Source: [Eubacterium] infirmum (lineage in GTDB: Bacteria; Bacillota; Clostridia; Peptostreptococcales; Anaerovoracaceae). From it: a stretch of DNA of 64,000 bases. Shown one piece after another: positions 1-9,475 of the stretch. Where the stretch lies: NCBI GenBank assembly GCA_900450455.1, contig UGGN01000002.1, positions 305,968-369,967 on the forward strand, written 5' to 3'. A model generated the notes under the pieces. It made no database searches. It was not told the origin of the DNA and was given only the letters and a program-made list of their open reading frames with translations. Positions within the stretch are counted from its first letter, which is position 1. Each line of letters begins with the position of its first letter. The position numbers and the translations under genes were made by a program.

Positions 1-2
1 GA

Positions 3-575
3 ATGATAGGACTTATATGGAATCATGAAAACTGTCTAGCTTACCCAAATAACAGGGATGCGGCAGCTCACGAAAGAGGGCTAAAGGTCTTCGGTATGGA
101 TGTGGTGGAGAGAATGAATGAGCTTGGTATGGTAATCGATTGCTCACACTTAAACGAGGGTGGATTCTTTGATGTGGCAAAGCTTAGCAAGAAGCCTTTC
201 ATGGCTTCACACTCATGTGCAAGGGCACTATGTGACCATCCGAGAAATCTCAGCGATGAGCAGCTTCGAATGCTTGGAGAAAAAGGTGGAGTAGTTGGAA
301 TAAACTTCTACGGAGCATTTTTAAATGAAAACGGAGATGCGGCAAGCTTTTATAGAATAATTGAACATTTAAAGTACATGAAGGATAAAGCGGGAATAGA
401 TACTATTGCTTTAGGTTCCGATTTTGATGGAATTGATGATAACGGTGAACTTGTAGATTTTAGGGGATATATACCTTTGATGGATATAATGAGCGAGCAT
501 TTTAGCGATGACGAGATAGATAAAATCAGTCATCTCAATGCTATGAGAGTATTTAGAGAGAATATAGGTAGATAG
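3..575 (+). CDS. Membrane dipeptidase (peptidase M19), 5'-truncated by window edge
   Basis: This is the C-terminal part (190 residues) of a zinc-dependent dipeptidase of the renal dipeptidase/M19 family, which cleaves dipeptides, often with D-residues. The Met at position 3 is internal, because family members carry the GLIWNHENCLA stretch well inside the protein. Family signatures are visible: VIDCSHLNEGGF (metal-ligand His), MASHSCARALCDHPRNLSDE (second His and the HPRN motif), GGVVGINF and GSDFDG. The stop codon abuts the trmL start, so the two genes are probably cotranscribed. The family assignment is firm; the substrate is not known. Confidence 0.9.
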   Translation: MIGLIWNHENCLAYPNNRDAAAHERGLKVFGMDVVERMNELGMVIDCSHLNEGGFFDVAKLSKKPFMASHSCARALCDHPRNLSDEQLRMLGEKGGVVGINFYGAFLNENGDAASFYRIIEHLKYMKDKAGIDTIALGSDFDGIDDNGELVDFRGYIPLMDIMSEHFSDDEIDKISHLNAMRVFRENIGR

Positions 576-1046
576 ATGGCATTACATATAGTTTTTGTTG
601 AACCTGAGATACCACCAAACACAGGGAATATTGCCAGAACATGTGCAGCAACCAACACTAAGCTTCACCTTGTGAAACCGCTAGGCTTTGATATAAGCGA
701 GAAGGCTGTTAAGAGAGCCGGGCTGGATTATTGGCCTTATGTGGACATTGAAGTGCATGAATCACTTAATGATTTTATGGAAAAGTACAAGAATAAGCGT
801 AAATTTCTTGCTACAACTAAGGGTGGACATTTATACACAGAATTTGAGTATAGGGATGATGACATGTTTATGTTTGGAAGAGAGACAAGGGGATTGCCTC
901 GTGATTTCATTGCCAAAAACGAAGAGATGTCGATAAGAATTCCTATGAGTGAAAATACCAGGCTTAGGTCGTTTAACCTATCAAATTCTGCCAATATTAT
1001 TTTGTTCGAAGCACTGCGTCAACTGGGTTTCCCTGAGCTTAAATAG
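576..1046 (+). CDS. trmL: tRNA (cytidine/uridine-2'-O-)-methyltransferase TrmL
   Basis: This 156-residue SPOUT-fold enzyme 2'-O-methylates the wobble nucleotide (position 34) of certain tRNA-Leu species with SAM. The length is typical of TrmL. Conserved SpoU motifs are present: FVEPEIPPNTGNIARTCAAT near the N terminus, FGRETRGLP in the middle and IPMSENTRLRSFNLSNSANI near the C terminus, which form the trefoil-knot SAM site. The ATG directly follows the stop of the dipeptidase gene, indicating translational coupling. A promoter for rpoN begins just after its stop. Confidence 0.93.
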   Translation: MALHIVFVEPEIPPNTGNIARTCAATNTKLHLVKPLGFDISEKAVKRAGLDYWPYVDIEVHESLNDFMEKYKNKRKFLATTKGGHLYTEFEYRDDDMFMFGRETRGLPRDFIAKNEEMSIRIPMSENTRLRSFNLSNSANIILFEALRQLGFPELK

Positions 1047-1047
1047 T

Positions 1048-1076
1048 TTGCCATAGTTTTGTCAATATGGTATAAT
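1048..1076 (+). promoter_or_regulatory. Sigma-70-type promoter for rpoN
   Basis: TTGCCA (1048-1053) and TATAAT (1071-1076) are separated by exactly 17 bp, and the -10 is preceded by TGG (extended -10). It lies about 40 bp before the rpoN start codon. This is a sequence match only. Confidence 0.7.
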
Positions 1077-1113
1077 AATTGCATAATATTGTTGAATTGC
1101 AGGAGATTTTGCT

Positions 1114-2490
1114 TTGAAGATAGGATACGAACTGACAATTGAACAGACCCAAAAGCTGTCGATGACGCCGGAGCTTATTCAAGCGATACAGATTTTGCAA
1201 TACAACAATCAGGAACTTAACGAATATATAGATAAGGAGCTTCTTGAGAATCCGATACTTGATTCTGAATATCCTAAGGAGTCCGATACAGAGATAGATA
1301 TAGATATAGACAGCTTGAGAGATCAGTTAATTCAGGCAGATGAGAATGTAGAAGCATATAAACAGTGGGAACCCCATAGCACAAGCGATGAGTACTCGTA
1401 CGAGAATTTTGTGGCTTTTAACTATACCTTGACGGAATTCTTGATAGAGCAATTACATTTTTCTAGCCTTAAAGGTCAGGATGCCGAGATAGGCCGTTAC
1501 ATAATTGAGAATATCGATGATAACGGCTATCTTTCTATGTCTTTAGAAGAAATATGCAGCGTTTTAGAAGTTGATTTAGAAAGTTGCGAGAGGGTTTTAG
1601 ATGCAATCCACACTTTTGAACCTTCGGGAGTAGGAGCGAGGAACCTCAATGAATCACTTATTATACAGCTCGCTTCATTAGGTGAGCTGACTGATGAGAT
1701 TGAGTTCATAATATCCAATAGACTTAAGGATTTGGCTGACAACAAATACGCCCTTATTTCTAAAGAAATGGGGATAAGCATACCTGAAGTTCAGAGTATT
1801 GCGGATATGATAAAGAAACTGGAACCTAAACCCGGTAGGGGTTTTGATTCAGATAACAGCATCAAGTACATACTTCCGGATATATATGTAGAAGATGTAA
1901 ATGGCGAGTATCTAGTAAGTTCCAACGACGGAACCACTCCAAACTTGCACATTAGTTCGTACTATAACTCTCTGATTGAAGAGGCTAAGTCGGATAAGGA
2001 ACTTTCCAGTTATCTAAACAACAGGTTTAATTCTGCAATGTGGCTGATGAAAAGCATTGAGCAGAGAAAGAAGACAATTTTCAATATCGCGAATGCTATC
2101 GTTCATTTTCAAAATGATTTCTTCAGTAAGGGTGAGAGGTATCTAAAGCCCTTGACGCTCAAGCAGATTGCTGAAACGGTCGGTGTGCATGAGTCTACTG
2201 TGAGCCGTGCAATAAATGGCAAATATATGCAGTGCCCGAGAGGAGTTTTTGAACTCAAGTACTTCTTCACGGGAGGTATCTTAAACGAGGATGGTAGCGG
2301 AGTTTCATCAAACAGTATCAAATCAATGATCAGGGAGTTTGTCGAAGGCGAGGATGACAAGAAGCCGCTTAGTGATTCCAAAATTTCTGAGTTGCTTCAC
2401 GAGAAAGGCATTGATATTTCGAGAAGAACCGTTGCAAAGTATAGAGACGATATAGGCATACTGCCATCGTCCAAAAGAAGACGTTTTTAG
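1114..2490 (+). CDS. rpoN: RNA polymerase sigma-54 factor
   Basis: This 458-residue alternative sigma factor directs RNA polymerase to -24/-12 promoters and needs AAA+ activators. The N terminus is the Gln/Leu-rich region I (QTQKLSMTPELIQAIQILQ) followed by an acidic region II. The core-binding domain follows, then an HTH around residues 345-365 (LKQIAETVGVHESTVSRAI) and the diagnostic RpoN box around residues 437-449 (RRTVAKYRDDIGI). The start is TTG at 1114, chosen because AGGAG (1101-1105) sits at good distance and no ATG is close. It stands alone with its own promoter, downstream of trmL. No activator gene is visible in the window. Confidence 0.95.
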   Translation: MKIGYELTIEQTQKLSMTPELIQAIQILQYNNQELNEYIDKELLENPILDSEYPKESDTEIDIDIDSLRDQLIQADENVEAYKQWEPHSTSDEYSYENFVAFNYTLTEFLIEQLHFSSLKGQDAEIGRYIIENIDDNGYLSMSLEEICSVLEVDLESCERVLDAIHTFEPSGVGARNLNESLIIQLASLGELTDEIEFIISNRLKDLADNKYALISKEMGISIPEVQSIADMIKKLEPKPGRGFDSDNSIKYILPDIYVEDVNGEYLVSSNDGTTPNLHISSYYNSLIEEAKSDKELSSYLNNRFNSAMWLMKSIEQRKKTIFNIANAIVHFQNDFFSKGERYLKPLTLKQIAETVGVHESTVSRAINGKYMQCPRGVFELKYFFTGGILNEDGSGVSSNSIKSMIREFVEGEDDKKPLSDSKISELLHEKGIDISRRTVAKYRDDIGILPSSKRRRF

Positions 2491-2501
2491 GTTTATACCT
2501 T

Positions 2502-2530
2502 TTAACATACAATATAGCTTTAATTAAAAT
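2502..2530 (+). promoter_or_regulatory. Putative promoter of the gap-pgk-tpiA operon
   Basis: TTAACA (2502-2507) and TAAAAT (2525-2530) are 17 bp apart, about 21 bp before the gap start and just upstream of its ribosome binding site (GGAGGG). Both hexamers deviate from consensus, so this is tentative. Confidence 0.4.
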
Positions 2531-2551
2531 AAAGAGTCATGGAGGGTTATT

Positions 2552-3571
2552 ATGTCAATTAAAGTTGGTATCAGTGGATACGGAAGAATTGGACGACTTG
2601 TACTAAGAGCGTCTTTGGAACATCCGGAAATCGAGATTGTAGGAATTAACTACAGAAGTGCAGAGGATATGGAATACCTTGCGTATCTTCTAAAATATGA
2701 TTCCACATTTGGAAGATTTCCTGCTGAGGTCTCATACTATGACGGAGGTATCATCGTAGGAGGCAAGAAGATACCCGTATATAAGGAATCGGAAATCAAG
2801 AATATTCCATGGAAAGAATGCGGTGCAGAGTATGTTGTTGAGTCAACAGGTGCATACACAACTACCGAAAAGGCTCTAGGACATATAGAAGCTGGTGCAA
2901 AGAAGGTTGTTATCTCAGCCCCTGCAAAGGATAAGGGTACTCCAACCTTCGTTTGCGGAGTAAATACAGATAAGTACACAAAGGATATGCTTGTTGTTTC
3001 AAATGCATCATGCACAACAAACTGCTTAGCTCCACTTTGTAAGGTTTTAGAGGACAAGTTCGGTATTGAAAAAGGTCTTATGTCGACAATCCACGCCGCA
3101 ACATCAAAGCAGAAGACTGTTGACGGAAAATCAACTAAGGACTGGCGTATAGGAAGAAGTGTATTTGGAAATATCATTCCAACATCAACAGGTGCAGCAA
3201 AGGCTGTTGGACTTGTTATTCCTGAAGTTGCAGGAAAGCTTACCGGTCTTGCATTCCGTGTTCCTACAGCAGACGTATCTGTTGTGGATTTAAACGTTGT
3301 TCTAAAGACAGCTACAACGCTTGAAGAGGTAAATGCGGCTGTTAAAGAAGCTTCTGAGACATACATGAAGGGCATACTTGAGTACATGGACGACGAGTGT
3401 GTAACAAGCGATTTCATCGGCGACGCAAACACATCTATCTTTGATGCACGCCAAGGAATTCAGCTTGACGAGAAGTTCTTCAAGTTCCTTGCTTACTATG
3501 ATAATGAATTCGGTTATTCCTCCAAGATACTCAATTTGATAGAGCATATGAGCGCTGTCGACAATAAATAG
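2552..3571 (+). CDS. gap: Glyceraldehyde-3-phosphate dehydrogenase, type I
   Basis: This 339-residue glycolytic enzyme oxidatively phosphorylates glyceraldehyde-3-phosphate with NAD+. The N-terminal Rossmann motif [10 protein letters not shown] and the active-site signature [13 protein letters not shown], with catalytic Cys154, are intact, as is the C-terminal [14 protein letters not shown] before the ATG is a clear ribosome binding site. It heads a glycolytic operon: pgk begins two bases after its stop and tpiA follows pgk by one base. This is the standard Firmicutes arrangement, but pgm and eno are absent here. Confidence 0.97.
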   Translation: MSIKVGISGYGRIGRLVLRASLEHPEIEIVGINYRSAEDMEYLAYLLKYDSTFGRFPAEVSYYDGGIIVGGKKIPVYKESEIKNIPWKECGAEYVVESTGAYTTTEKALGHIEAGAKKVVISAPAKDKGTPTFVCGVNTDKYTKDMLVVSNASCTTNCLAPLCKVLEDKFGIEKGLMSTIHAATSKQKTVDGKSTKDWRIGRSVFGNIIPTSTGAAKAVGLVIPEVAGKLTGLAFRVPTADVSVVDLNVVLKTATTLEEVNAAVKEASETYMKGILEYMDDECVTSDFIGDANTSIFDARQGIQLDEKFFKFLAYYDNEFGYSSKILNLIEHMSAVDNK

Positions 3572-3573
3572 AT

Positions 3574-4761
3574 ATGAAAAAGACAATAAGAGATATAGAG
3601 TTAAAGGGTAAACGCGTTTTGATAAGATGCGATTTCAATGTACCCCTTGATAGTAATCAAAATATAACAGATGACACTAGAATAAGAGCTGCGCTTCCTA
3701 CTCTAGAGTATATGATAGAGCATGGTGCTAAGGTTGTTGTAATGTCACACCTCGGTAGACCTAAGGGAAAAGCCGCTGCTGAATTTAGCCTCGCACCTGT
3801 AGCTGTAAGATTATCTGAGCTTCTGGGAAAGCCGGTGGCATTTGCTGACTGTGATGTTGTTATAGATGATGCAGTTGAGGCAAAGGCAGCAAGCCTAAAG
3901 AATGGAGATGTACTTCTTCTTCAGAATGTTAGATTCCGCAAAGAGGAAACAGATAACGAGGCAGGATTTGCTAAAGAGCTGGCATCACTAGGAGATGTAT
4001 TTGTTCAGGAAGCTTTCGGTACAGCTCATAGAGCACATGCTTCAACTGCGGGCATCGCAAACTACCTTCCATGCGTTTCAGGATTCCTGATTGAGAAGGA
4101 AGTTAAGTTTCTAGGCTCAGCGCTTCAGAATCCTCAGAGACCTTTCGTTGCCATCATGGGTGGTGCTAAGGTTGGAGATAAGATTAAGGTTATCGAAAAC
4201 CTTCTAACAAAGGTTGACACTTTGATAATCGGTGGAGGCATGTCCTATACATTCTACAAGGCTATGGGTCTAGAAATCGGCACATCTATATTAGATGCTG
4301 ATAATATAGACTTGGCAAAGATGCTTCTTGAGAAAGCAAGTTCCTTAAATGTAAAGCTTTTGCTACCTGTAGATATCGTATGTGCTGACGAATTCAGCAA
4401 TGATGCAAAGCATAAGACATATAGCAGAGATAAAATTCCAAGCGATATGATGGGTCTTGATATAGGCGAGGAGACTATTAAGCTTTACAGTGAAGAAATA
4501 GCTAAGGCTAAGACTGTTGTTTGGAACGGACCTATGGGCGTATTTGAGATGGAAAATTTTGCAAAGGGCACCAAAGCTATAGCTGAGGCACTTGCAGTTT
4601 CTGATGCAACTACGATTATAGGCGGAGGTGATTCGGCCGCTGCAGTAGAGCAGTTTGGACTTGCTGACAAGATGAGTCATATTTCTACGGGTGGAGGTGC
4701 TTCACTTGAGTTCTTGGAGGGAAAGATTCTTCCGGGGATAAGCATCATAGAGGAGAAGTAA
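3574..4761 (+). CDS. pgk: Phosphoglycerate kinase
   Basis: This 395-residue cytoplasmic kinase transfers the acyl phosphate of 1,3-bisphosphoglycerate to ADP, the first ATP-yielding step of glycolysis. Visible family motifs are RCDFNVPLD near the N terminus, [10 protein letters not shown], the substrate-binding [22 protein letters not shown] at the hinge, WNGPMGVFE, and the C-terminal [13 protein letters not shown] and STGGGASLE. Length and motif order are canonical. It is the second gene of the gap operon and is very tightly spaced on both sides. Confidence 0.97.
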   Translation: MKKTIRDIELKGKRVLIRCDFNVPLDSNQNITDDTRIRAALPTLEYMIEHGAKVVVMSHLGRPKGKAAAEFSLAPVAVRLSELLGKPVAFADCDVVIDDAVEAKAASLKNGDVLLLQNVRFRKEETDNEAGFAKELASLGDVFVQEAFGTAHRAHASTAGIANYLPCVSGFLIEKEVKFLGSALQNPQRPFVAIMGGAKVGDKIKVIENLLTKVDTLIIGGGMSYTFYKAMGLEIGTSILDADNIDLAKMLLEKASSLNVKLLLPVDIVCADEFSNDAKHKTYSRDKIPSDMMGLDIGEETIKLYSEEIAKAKTVVWNGPMGVFEMENFAKGTKAIAEALAVSDATTIIGGGDSAAAVEQFGLADKMSHISTGGGASLEFLEGKILPGISIIEEK

Positions 4762-4762
4762 A

Positions 4763-5515
4763 ATGATTAGGATACCTTTGATTGCAGGTAACTGGAAGAT
4801 GTACAAGACCACAGCCGAGGCTAGGGCATTTGCTAAGGAGTTTTCCAAGATGTATAGGGACACCGATGTTAGAGCAGCTATATGTGCTCCATTTACTCAG
4901 CTTACAGCACTTAAGGAAGCATTTGCCGGAACCAATGTAAAAGTCGGAGCCCAGAACGTTCATTTCGAAGATGAGGGGGCTTTTACCGGTGAGATTTCAG
5001 TAGGCATGCTTAATGAAATAGGTGTTGACTACTGCATAATTGGTCATTCAGAGAGAAGAGAATATTTCGCCGAGACAGATGAAACAGTTAACCTGAAGCT
5101 CAAAAAACTTTTTTCATCAAGCGACATAATTCCTATCCTCTGCGTAGGCGAAAACCTTGACGAAAGAGAAGCAGGAAATGCTTTTGATGTAGTTGAAGGA
5201 CAGCTTAAGTCAGACCTTGATGGAATAGATAGAGGAGATGTATCAAAGATTGTAATTGCATATGAGCCTATTTGGGCTATCGGTACAGGAAAAACTGCGA
5301 CTCCGGAGCAGGCAGGAGAGATGTGCGCTCACATCAGAAACATCATAGAAAGATTATATGATGAAGACACATGTGATAGCGTAATTATCCAGTATGGTGG
5401 CAGCGTCAAGCCGGAGAATGCAAGCGAAATAATGAATATGGATGAGATAGATGGTGCACTTGTAGGCGGAGCTAGTCTAGATGCATCAAAATTCATTAAA
5501 ATTGTCAATTTCTAA
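4763..5515 (+). CDS. tpiA: Triosephosphate isomerase
   Basis: This 250-residue TIM-barrel enzyme interconverts dihydroxyacetone phosphate and glyceraldehyde-3-phosphate. The N-terminal AGNWKMYKT carries the catalytic Lys, IIGHSERREYF the catalytic His, and AYEPIWAIGTGKTAT the catalytic Glu with the mobile loop. The C-terminal phosphate-binding motifs IQYGGSVKPEN and GALVGGASL are present. It starts one base after the pgk stop, so it is the last gene of the glycolytic operon. A 50-bp gap with a possible weak promoter separates it from secG. Confidence 0.97.
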   Translation: MIRIPLIAGNWKMYKTTAEARAFAKEFSKMYRDTDVRAAICAPFTQLTALKEAFAGTNVKVGAQNVHFEDEGAFTGEISVGMLNEIGVDYCIIGHSERREYFAETDETVNLKLKKLFSSSDIIPILCVGENLDEREAGNAFDVVEGQLKSDLDGIDRGDVSKIVIAYEPIWAIGTGKTATPEQAGEMCAHIRNIIERLYDEDTCDSVIIQYGGSVKPENASEIMNMDEIDGALVGGASLDASKFIKIVNF

Positions 5516-5584
5516 TGCAATTTACTTGATTTTGCACTCTTCTTATGTTAGAGTTTAATAGTTAAATTGCAAGGAGGATTAACT

Positions 5585-5815
5585 ATGCATACAGCTTTAA
5601 TGGTTATATTAGCTATTGTCAGTGTTTTTCTGATAATAAGTGTACTATTGCAGTCAGGAAATAGTGATGGATTGTCAGGATCTATCGCAGGTGGTGCAGA
5701 GCAGCTTTTCGGAAAGAAGAAAAGCTCAGGATATGATCTGCTTCTTAAGAGAATGACTGTTGTTGCAGCGATTGCATTTATTGTATTGTCGCTTGTACTA
5801 GTAACAATTAAGTAG
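5585..5815 (+). CDS. secG: Preprotein translocase subunit SecG
   Basis: This 76-residue membrane protein is the small auxiliary subunit of the SecYEG channel. Two hydrophobic helices (about residues 4-22 and 54-74) flank a loop with the family signature LLQSGNSDGLSGSIAGGAEQLFGKKK. I chose ATG 5585 because AAGGAGG lies at 5571-5577; a longer reading from TTG 5567 would start on top of that ribosome binding site. secG downstream of the glycolytic operon is common in Firmicutes. TTGCAC (5532-5537) and TAATAG (5556-5561), 18 bp apart, could give it its own weak promoter. An intrinsic terminator follows. Confidence 0.92.
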   Translation: MHTALMVILAIVSVFLIISVLLQSGNSDGLSGSIAGGAEQLFGKKKSSGYDLLLKRMTVVAAIAFIVLSLVLVTIK

Positions 5816-5836
5816 TTTATTATTTTCGCAAAATAT

Positions 5837-5873
5837 GAGAGGTGCTAGTTCGGCACCTCTCAAGTTGTTGTTT
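5837..5873 (+). terminator. Intrinsic terminator after secG
   Basis: A perfect 9-bp stem, GAGAGGTGC (5837-5845) with GCACCTCTC (5853-5861), has a 7-nt loop and is followed by a T-rich but interrupted tract. It separates secG from hppA. Confidence 0.75.
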
Positions 5874-5894
5874 TGTGAGTAGGAGGTATTATTT

Positions 5895-7892
5895 ATGATG
5901 AGCTATATCGCTCCCGTTGCAGCTGCATTAGGTCTATTAGTTGCTTTTGGCCTTGCCAGCTGGATCAAAAAAGAAGACGAGGGCACAGACAGAATGAGAG
6001 AAATTGCCGGCTACATCAGAGAAGGTGCTATGGCATTTCTGACAAGAGAGTACAGAACTATGATATTTGTAGTTGCTGTCTTATTCTTAGCACTTGGTCT
6101 AGGTCTAAATAGCTGGACAACAGCTATACTATATCTAGTTGGTGCGTGCCTATCAGTTTTAGCCGGATATTTTGGCATGAACGTTGCTACAAGAGGTAAC
6201 GTAAGAACTGCTAATGCAGCCATGAATTCGGGTATGCCTAAGGCCCTAAAGATTGCTTTTAGAAGTGGCGCTGTTATGGGTCTTTGTGTATCAGGACTAG
6301 GTCTATTAGGTCTGGGTATTGTTTTTTGTCTTTTAGATTTTGCAACAGTACAGCAATGTTTGACAGGTTTTGGACTAGGTGCTTCATCAATGGCTCTATT
6401 CGGAAGAGTCGGTGGTGGTATCTACACAAAGGCTGCTGACGTAGGTGCTGACCTTGTAGGTAAGGTTGAAGCAGGTATTCCTGAGGACGATCCACGTAAC
6501 CCTGCAGTTATCGCTGATAACGTAGGTGACAACGTAGGTGATGTTGCAGGAATGGGGTCAGACCTATTCGAATCATATGTTGGTTCAATAATTTCAGCTA
6601 TTACACTTGCTACAGTTGCAGCAGTTAACGCTCCGTTCTCAGAGCTAGAGGCTGCTCTCTTCCCACTAATTCTATCAGCAATAGGTATCATTGCTTCAGT
6701 TCTCGGAATTATGATGGTAAGAGGCGGAGACAATGTAAATCCGGCTAAGGCACTCAATATGGGTACTTACGTTAGCGGTATCATTGTAATCGTTTCATCA
6801 ATATTGCTAAGTAAATATATGCTTCACACATATGACTATGCGTGGGCTATTATAGCAGGTCTACTCTGCGGTATCTTGATCGGTAAGCTTACCGAAATTT
6901 ATACTTCAGCTGATTATGGCTTTGTTAAAAAGATTGCAGATCAGTCACAGACAGGTGCTGCAACAACAATCATTTCGGGTCTTGGTGTTGGTATGATGTC
7001 AACACTAATGCCAATCATCTTCATAGCAGTAGGTATCTTTATTGCGTTCAAGTTCGGTGGAGTATACGGAATCGCACTTTCTGCAGTAGGTATGCTTTCT
7101 ACAACAGGTATGACAGTTGCAGTTGACGCTTATGGTCCTGTATCAGACAACGCCGGTGGTATTGCCGAGATGTCAGAGCTTCCACACGAAGTAAGAGACA
7201 TAACAGATACACTTGATTCAGTAGGTAACACAACAGCTGCTATCGGTAAGGGATTTGCTATAGGTTCTGCTGCACTTACAGCTCTTGCACTATTCGTTGC
7301 ATATGCTGAGGTTGCTAAGATTGAAATCGTAAGCTTGCTTGATCCAATTGTTATAATTGGACTATTCATAGGAGCTATGCTTCCATTCATCTTCTCAGCG
7401 ATGACGATGAACTCAGTAGGTAAGGCTGCTAACCAGATGATTGAAGAAGTTAGACGTCAGTTTAGAGAGGACAAGGGAATAATGGAAGGAACTTCCAAGC
7501 CTGACTATGCAAGATGCGTAAGCATTTCAACAAGTGCTGCACTTAAAGAAATGGTAATCCCTGCAGTTATGGCTATCGTAGTTCCACTACTGGTTGGATT
7601 CATCTTAGGAAAAGAAGCTTTAGCAGGTGCTCTTGCCGGAGCACTCTCATCAGGTGTATTGCTTGCTATCATGATGGCAAATGCCGGTGGTGCTTGGGAT
7701 AATGCTAAGAAGTATATCGAAGCAGGTCATTTCGGTGGCAAGGGTTCAGATCCTCACAAGGCTGCAGTTGTTGGTGATACAGTAGGTGATCCGTTCAAGG
7801 ATACATCCGGACCATCAATCAACATCCTTATCAAGCTTATGACAATCGTATCACTTGTATTCGCTCCACTATTCGGAAGCGGAATACTCTAA
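5895..7892 (+). CDS. hppA: Membrane-bound ion-pumping pyrophosphatase, K+-dependent type
   Basis: This 665-residue polytopic membrane enzyme hydrolyses pyrophosphate and pumps H+ and/or Na+ outward. Signatures include [40 protein letters not shown] with the Mg-PPi Asp ligands, and [23 protein letters not shown] near the C terminus. The [10 protein letters not shown] motif (about residues 444-453) has Ala where K+-independent members carry Lys, which predicts K+ dependence. Such enzymes in clostridia are often Na+ pumps, but I cannot decide the ion from this alone. AGGAGG sits at the right distance from ATG 5895. It is a single-gene unit between two terminators. Confidence 0.95.
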   Translation: MMSYIAPVAAALGLLVAFGLASWIKKEDEGTDRMREIAGYIREGAMAFLTREYRTMIFVVAVLFLALGLGLNSWTTAILYLVGACLSVLAGYFGMNVATRGNVRTANAAMNSGMPKALKIAFRSGAVMGLCVSGLGLLGLGIVFCLLDFATVQQCLTGFGLGASSMALFGRVGGGIYTKAADVGADLVGKVEAGIPEDDPRNPAVIADNVGDNVGDVAGMGSDLFESYVGSIISAITLATVAAVNAPFSELEAALFPLILSAIGIIASVLGIMMVRGGDNVNPAKALNMGTYVSGIIVIVSSILLSKYMLHTYDYAWAIIAGLLCGILIGKLTEIYTSADYGFVKKIADQSQTGAATTIISGLGVGMMSTLMPIIFIAVGIFIAFKFGGVYGIALSAVGMLSTTGMTVAVDAYGPVSDNAGGIAEMSELPHEVRDITDTLDSVGNTTAAIGKGFAIGSAALTALALFVAYAEVAKIEIVSLLDPIVIIGLFIGAMLPFIFSAMTMNSVGKAANQMIEEVRRQFREDKGIMEGTSKPDYARCVSISTSAALKEMVIPAVMAIVVPLLVGFILGKEALAGALAGALSSGVLLAIMMANAGGAWDNAKKYIEAGHFGGKGSDPHKAAVVGDTVGDPFKDTSGPSINILIKLMTIVSLVFAPLFGSGIL

Positions 7893-7962
7893 GCTATAGA
7901 GAAACAGGTAAATAAGCTTATATGTCAAATTTTGGAGTAATACCACAATTTGATTAAATTAG

Positions 7963-7998
7963 AGAATCATTAGGTTAATATCTAGTGATTCTTTTTTT
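7963..7998 (+). terminator. Intrinsic terminator after hppA
   Basis: An 11-bp stem (7963-7973 with 7982-7992, one G-U pair) is followed immediately by a run of seven T. It closes the hppA transcript about 65 bp before the insertion sequence. Confidence 0.85.
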
Positions 7999-8055
7999 AT
8001 GAACAAAGGGTTATAGGGGGGTTATATGGCTATAGGACAAAAGATTTTATAAACT

Positions 8056-8063
8056 TATAATCA
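8056..8063 (+). repeat. Target site duplication, left copy (IS)
   Basis: TATAATCA directly abuts the left terminal repeat of the insertion sequence and recurs at 9408-9415. Eight bp is the duplication size expected of the IS256 superfamily. Confidence 0.9.
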
Positions 8064-8090
8064 GGGCTATAGGACAAAAAGTGTTGATGA
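8064..8090 (+). repeat. Left terminal inverted repeat of the IS
   Basis: These 27 bp are the exact reverse complement of 9381-9407. A 17-bp internal part (GGACAAAAAGTGTTGAT) recurs directly at 8160-8176 inside the element, and a 15-bp part (GGCTATAGGACAAAA) recurs outside at 8028-8042. Confidence 0.95.
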
Positions 8091-8140
8091 AAATCGCCAT
8101 GCGCATTGAGAATTCAATGTCTATGGCGATTTAATCTTTT
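8091..8140 (+). terminator. Hairpin inside the IS left end, likely read-through terminator
   Basis: AAATCGCCAT (8091-8100) pairs perfectly with ATGGCGATTT (8123-8132). Nested inside is CATTGA/TCAATG (8104-8109 and 8114-8119) with a 4-nt loop. A T-rich tract follows. The position just inside the left repeat suggests it blocks outside transcription from entering the transposase gene. Confidence 0.6.
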
Positions 8141-8258
8141 TTGAAAGAAGATTAAGGGTGGACAAAAAGTGTTGATAAAAAGTTTCTAATCTATTCAAAT
8201 TTCAACGTTAAAACGTGGTATATCTTCCTTAGAATCAGAGTTCTTGGAGGAATATATT

Positions 8259-9380
8259 ATGAAGCAGGTAAATTGTCCAATTTGTAATTGCAAATGTATA
8301 AAACACGGTAAGATAAAATCTGGCTCTCAAAGGTGGTTTTGTAAGTCTTGTAAGTTAGCGTTTACGCCAAAGATAGATAATGATACTAAACAGCTTCAGC
8401 ATTTCTTGGCTTGGTTATTCAGTAAAGAAGTACAAAGTAATATGTCAGGTGGTGGAAGAACTTTTAGAAGAAAAACCTCCAAGTTTTGGGATATATGGGT
8501 TATGGCACCAAAGATTGAAAAATCAAAAGATGTACTGTATTTTGATGGTATATATCTATCGCGTAAATCGTGTATTTTGATATGTTGTGACAAAGAACAT
8601 GTATTAGGTTGGTACGTATGCAGATATGAGCATTCAGGAGCTTGGGAGGCTCTAATGAGTCGTATAGCAGAACCTAAGGTGGTTGTATCCGATGGTGGTA
8701 AAGGATTTAGAAAAGCACTTAAGAGAAAGTGGCCAAAGACAAAGCATCAAAGATGCGTATTTCACGTGTTTTCACAGGTTAAAAGATATACAACAAGTAG
8801 ACCAAATACTTTAGCCGGGCTAGAGCTTTATGCACTGGCAAGGGATTTGTTTGATGTTAAAAGTATTGAAGACTCAAAGATATGGGTTGATCGTTTTACA
8901 GGTTGGATTGTCAAGCATAAACGTTTTTTAAGCGAAGTAACATATGATGAAAATGGAAAGATAAGACCTAAGCATGAAAGACTGATAAAGGCTGAAAAAT
9001 CAATGCTAAGACTACTTAATGATAATACTCTATTCACGTATCTTAATGAAGAATTAAGGGCTGAGTTTAAAATTCCATCGACAAACAATCGAATTGAAGG
9101 TGGTGTAAATGCTTGTCTTAGGGAGATGCTGCATAACCATAGGGGGTTATCTGTTGAGAGAAGAATTAAAGCGGTTTTTTGGTGGTGCTATATGCACTCA
9201 CCAAAACCGCTTTCTGCTTCTGAGATATTAAAAACAATGCCTACAAACAAGAGCATAGATGATATTTACAAGAAGATGACTGCCAAGAAACAACTAGAAG
9301 ATACTATTCCTATGTGGGGTGATGCAGTTGTATGGAGCGAGCTACATCATTCGAGCAATTATCCGGTTTACTGGGATTAA
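8259..9380 (+). CDS. IS256-family (IS1249-like) transposase
   Basis: This is a 373-residue DDE transposase. The N terminus carries a zinc ribbon with paired CPIC and CKSC cysteines separated by about 20 residues (GSQRWFCKSC). The MULE-type catalytic core shows Asp in YFDGIYL, Asp in VVSDGGKGF followed by CVFHVF, and Glu in NNRIEGGVN. I chose ATG 8259 because TGGAGG (8245-8250) precedes it well; the upstream TTG 8244 overlaps that site. The stop lies directly at the right terminal repeat. A strong hairpin is embedded in the coding sequence at 9168-9213. The frame is intact, so the element may be mobile. Confidence 0.92.
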   Translation: MKQVNCPICNCKCIKHGKIKSGSQRWFCKSCKLAFTPKIDNDTKQLQHFLAWLFSKEVQSNMSGGGRTFRRKTSKFWDIWVMAPKIEKSKDVLYFDGIYLSRKSCILICCDKEHVLGWYVCRYEHSGAWEALMSRIAEPKVVVSDGGKGFRKALKRKWPKTKHQRCVFHVFSQVKRYTTSRPNTLAGLELYALARDLFDVKSIEDSKIWVDRFTGWIVKHKRFLSEVTYDENGKIRPKHERLIKAEKSMLRLLNDNTLFTYLNEELRAEFKIPSTNNRIEGGVNACLREMLHNHRGLSVERRIKAVFWWCYMHSPKPLSASEILKTMPTNKSIDDIYKKMTAKKQLEDTIPMWGDAVVWSELHHSSNYPVYWD

Positions 9381-9407
9381 TCATCAACACTTTTTGTCCT
9401 ATAGCCC
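9381..9407 (-). repeat. Right terminal inverted repeat of the IS
   Basis: This is the exact reverse complement of the left repeat over 27 bp. The transposase stop codon (9378-9380) abuts it. Confidence 0.95.
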
Positions 9408-9415
9408 TATAATCA
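9408..9415 (+). repeat. Target site duplication, right copy (IS)
   Basis: TATAATCA is identical to 8056-8063. Confidence 0.9.
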
Positions 9416-9430
9416 ACAAAACAGGGTACT

Positions 9431-9458
9431 AAAATACCCCTTAGCAAGCTAAGGGGTA
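9431..9458 (-). terminator. Intrinsic terminator of crt (minus strand)
   Basis: An 11-bp perfect stem (9435-9445 with 9448-9458) has a 2-nt spacer at its tip, which opens to a slightly larger loop in practice. Read on the minus strand it is followed by TTTT (complement of 9431-9434). It lies 18 bp past the crt stop. Confidence 0.8.
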
Positions 9459-9475
9459 GGCTAGATACTCTGGAT

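Larger units (their letters stand above)
8064..9407 (+). mobile_element. Complete insertion sequence, IS256 family (IS1249-like), 1344 bp
   Basis: The element is bounded by perfect 27-bp inverted repeats (8064-8090 and 9381-9407) that begin with GGGCTATAGG at the outer end. It is flanked by identical 8-bp duplications TATAATCA (8056-8063 and 9408-9415). It carries one transposase gene in the forward direction. Intact ends, an intact duplication and an open transposase frame indicate a recent and potentially active insertion. It sits between the hppA terminator and the crt terminator, so no gene is broken. Confidence 0.95.

Noticed and set aside
2737..3432. 231-residue minus-strand frame over gap
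   Set aside because: It lies opposite a clear GAPDH gene, has no ribosome binding site or family motif, and is a shadow of biased codon use.
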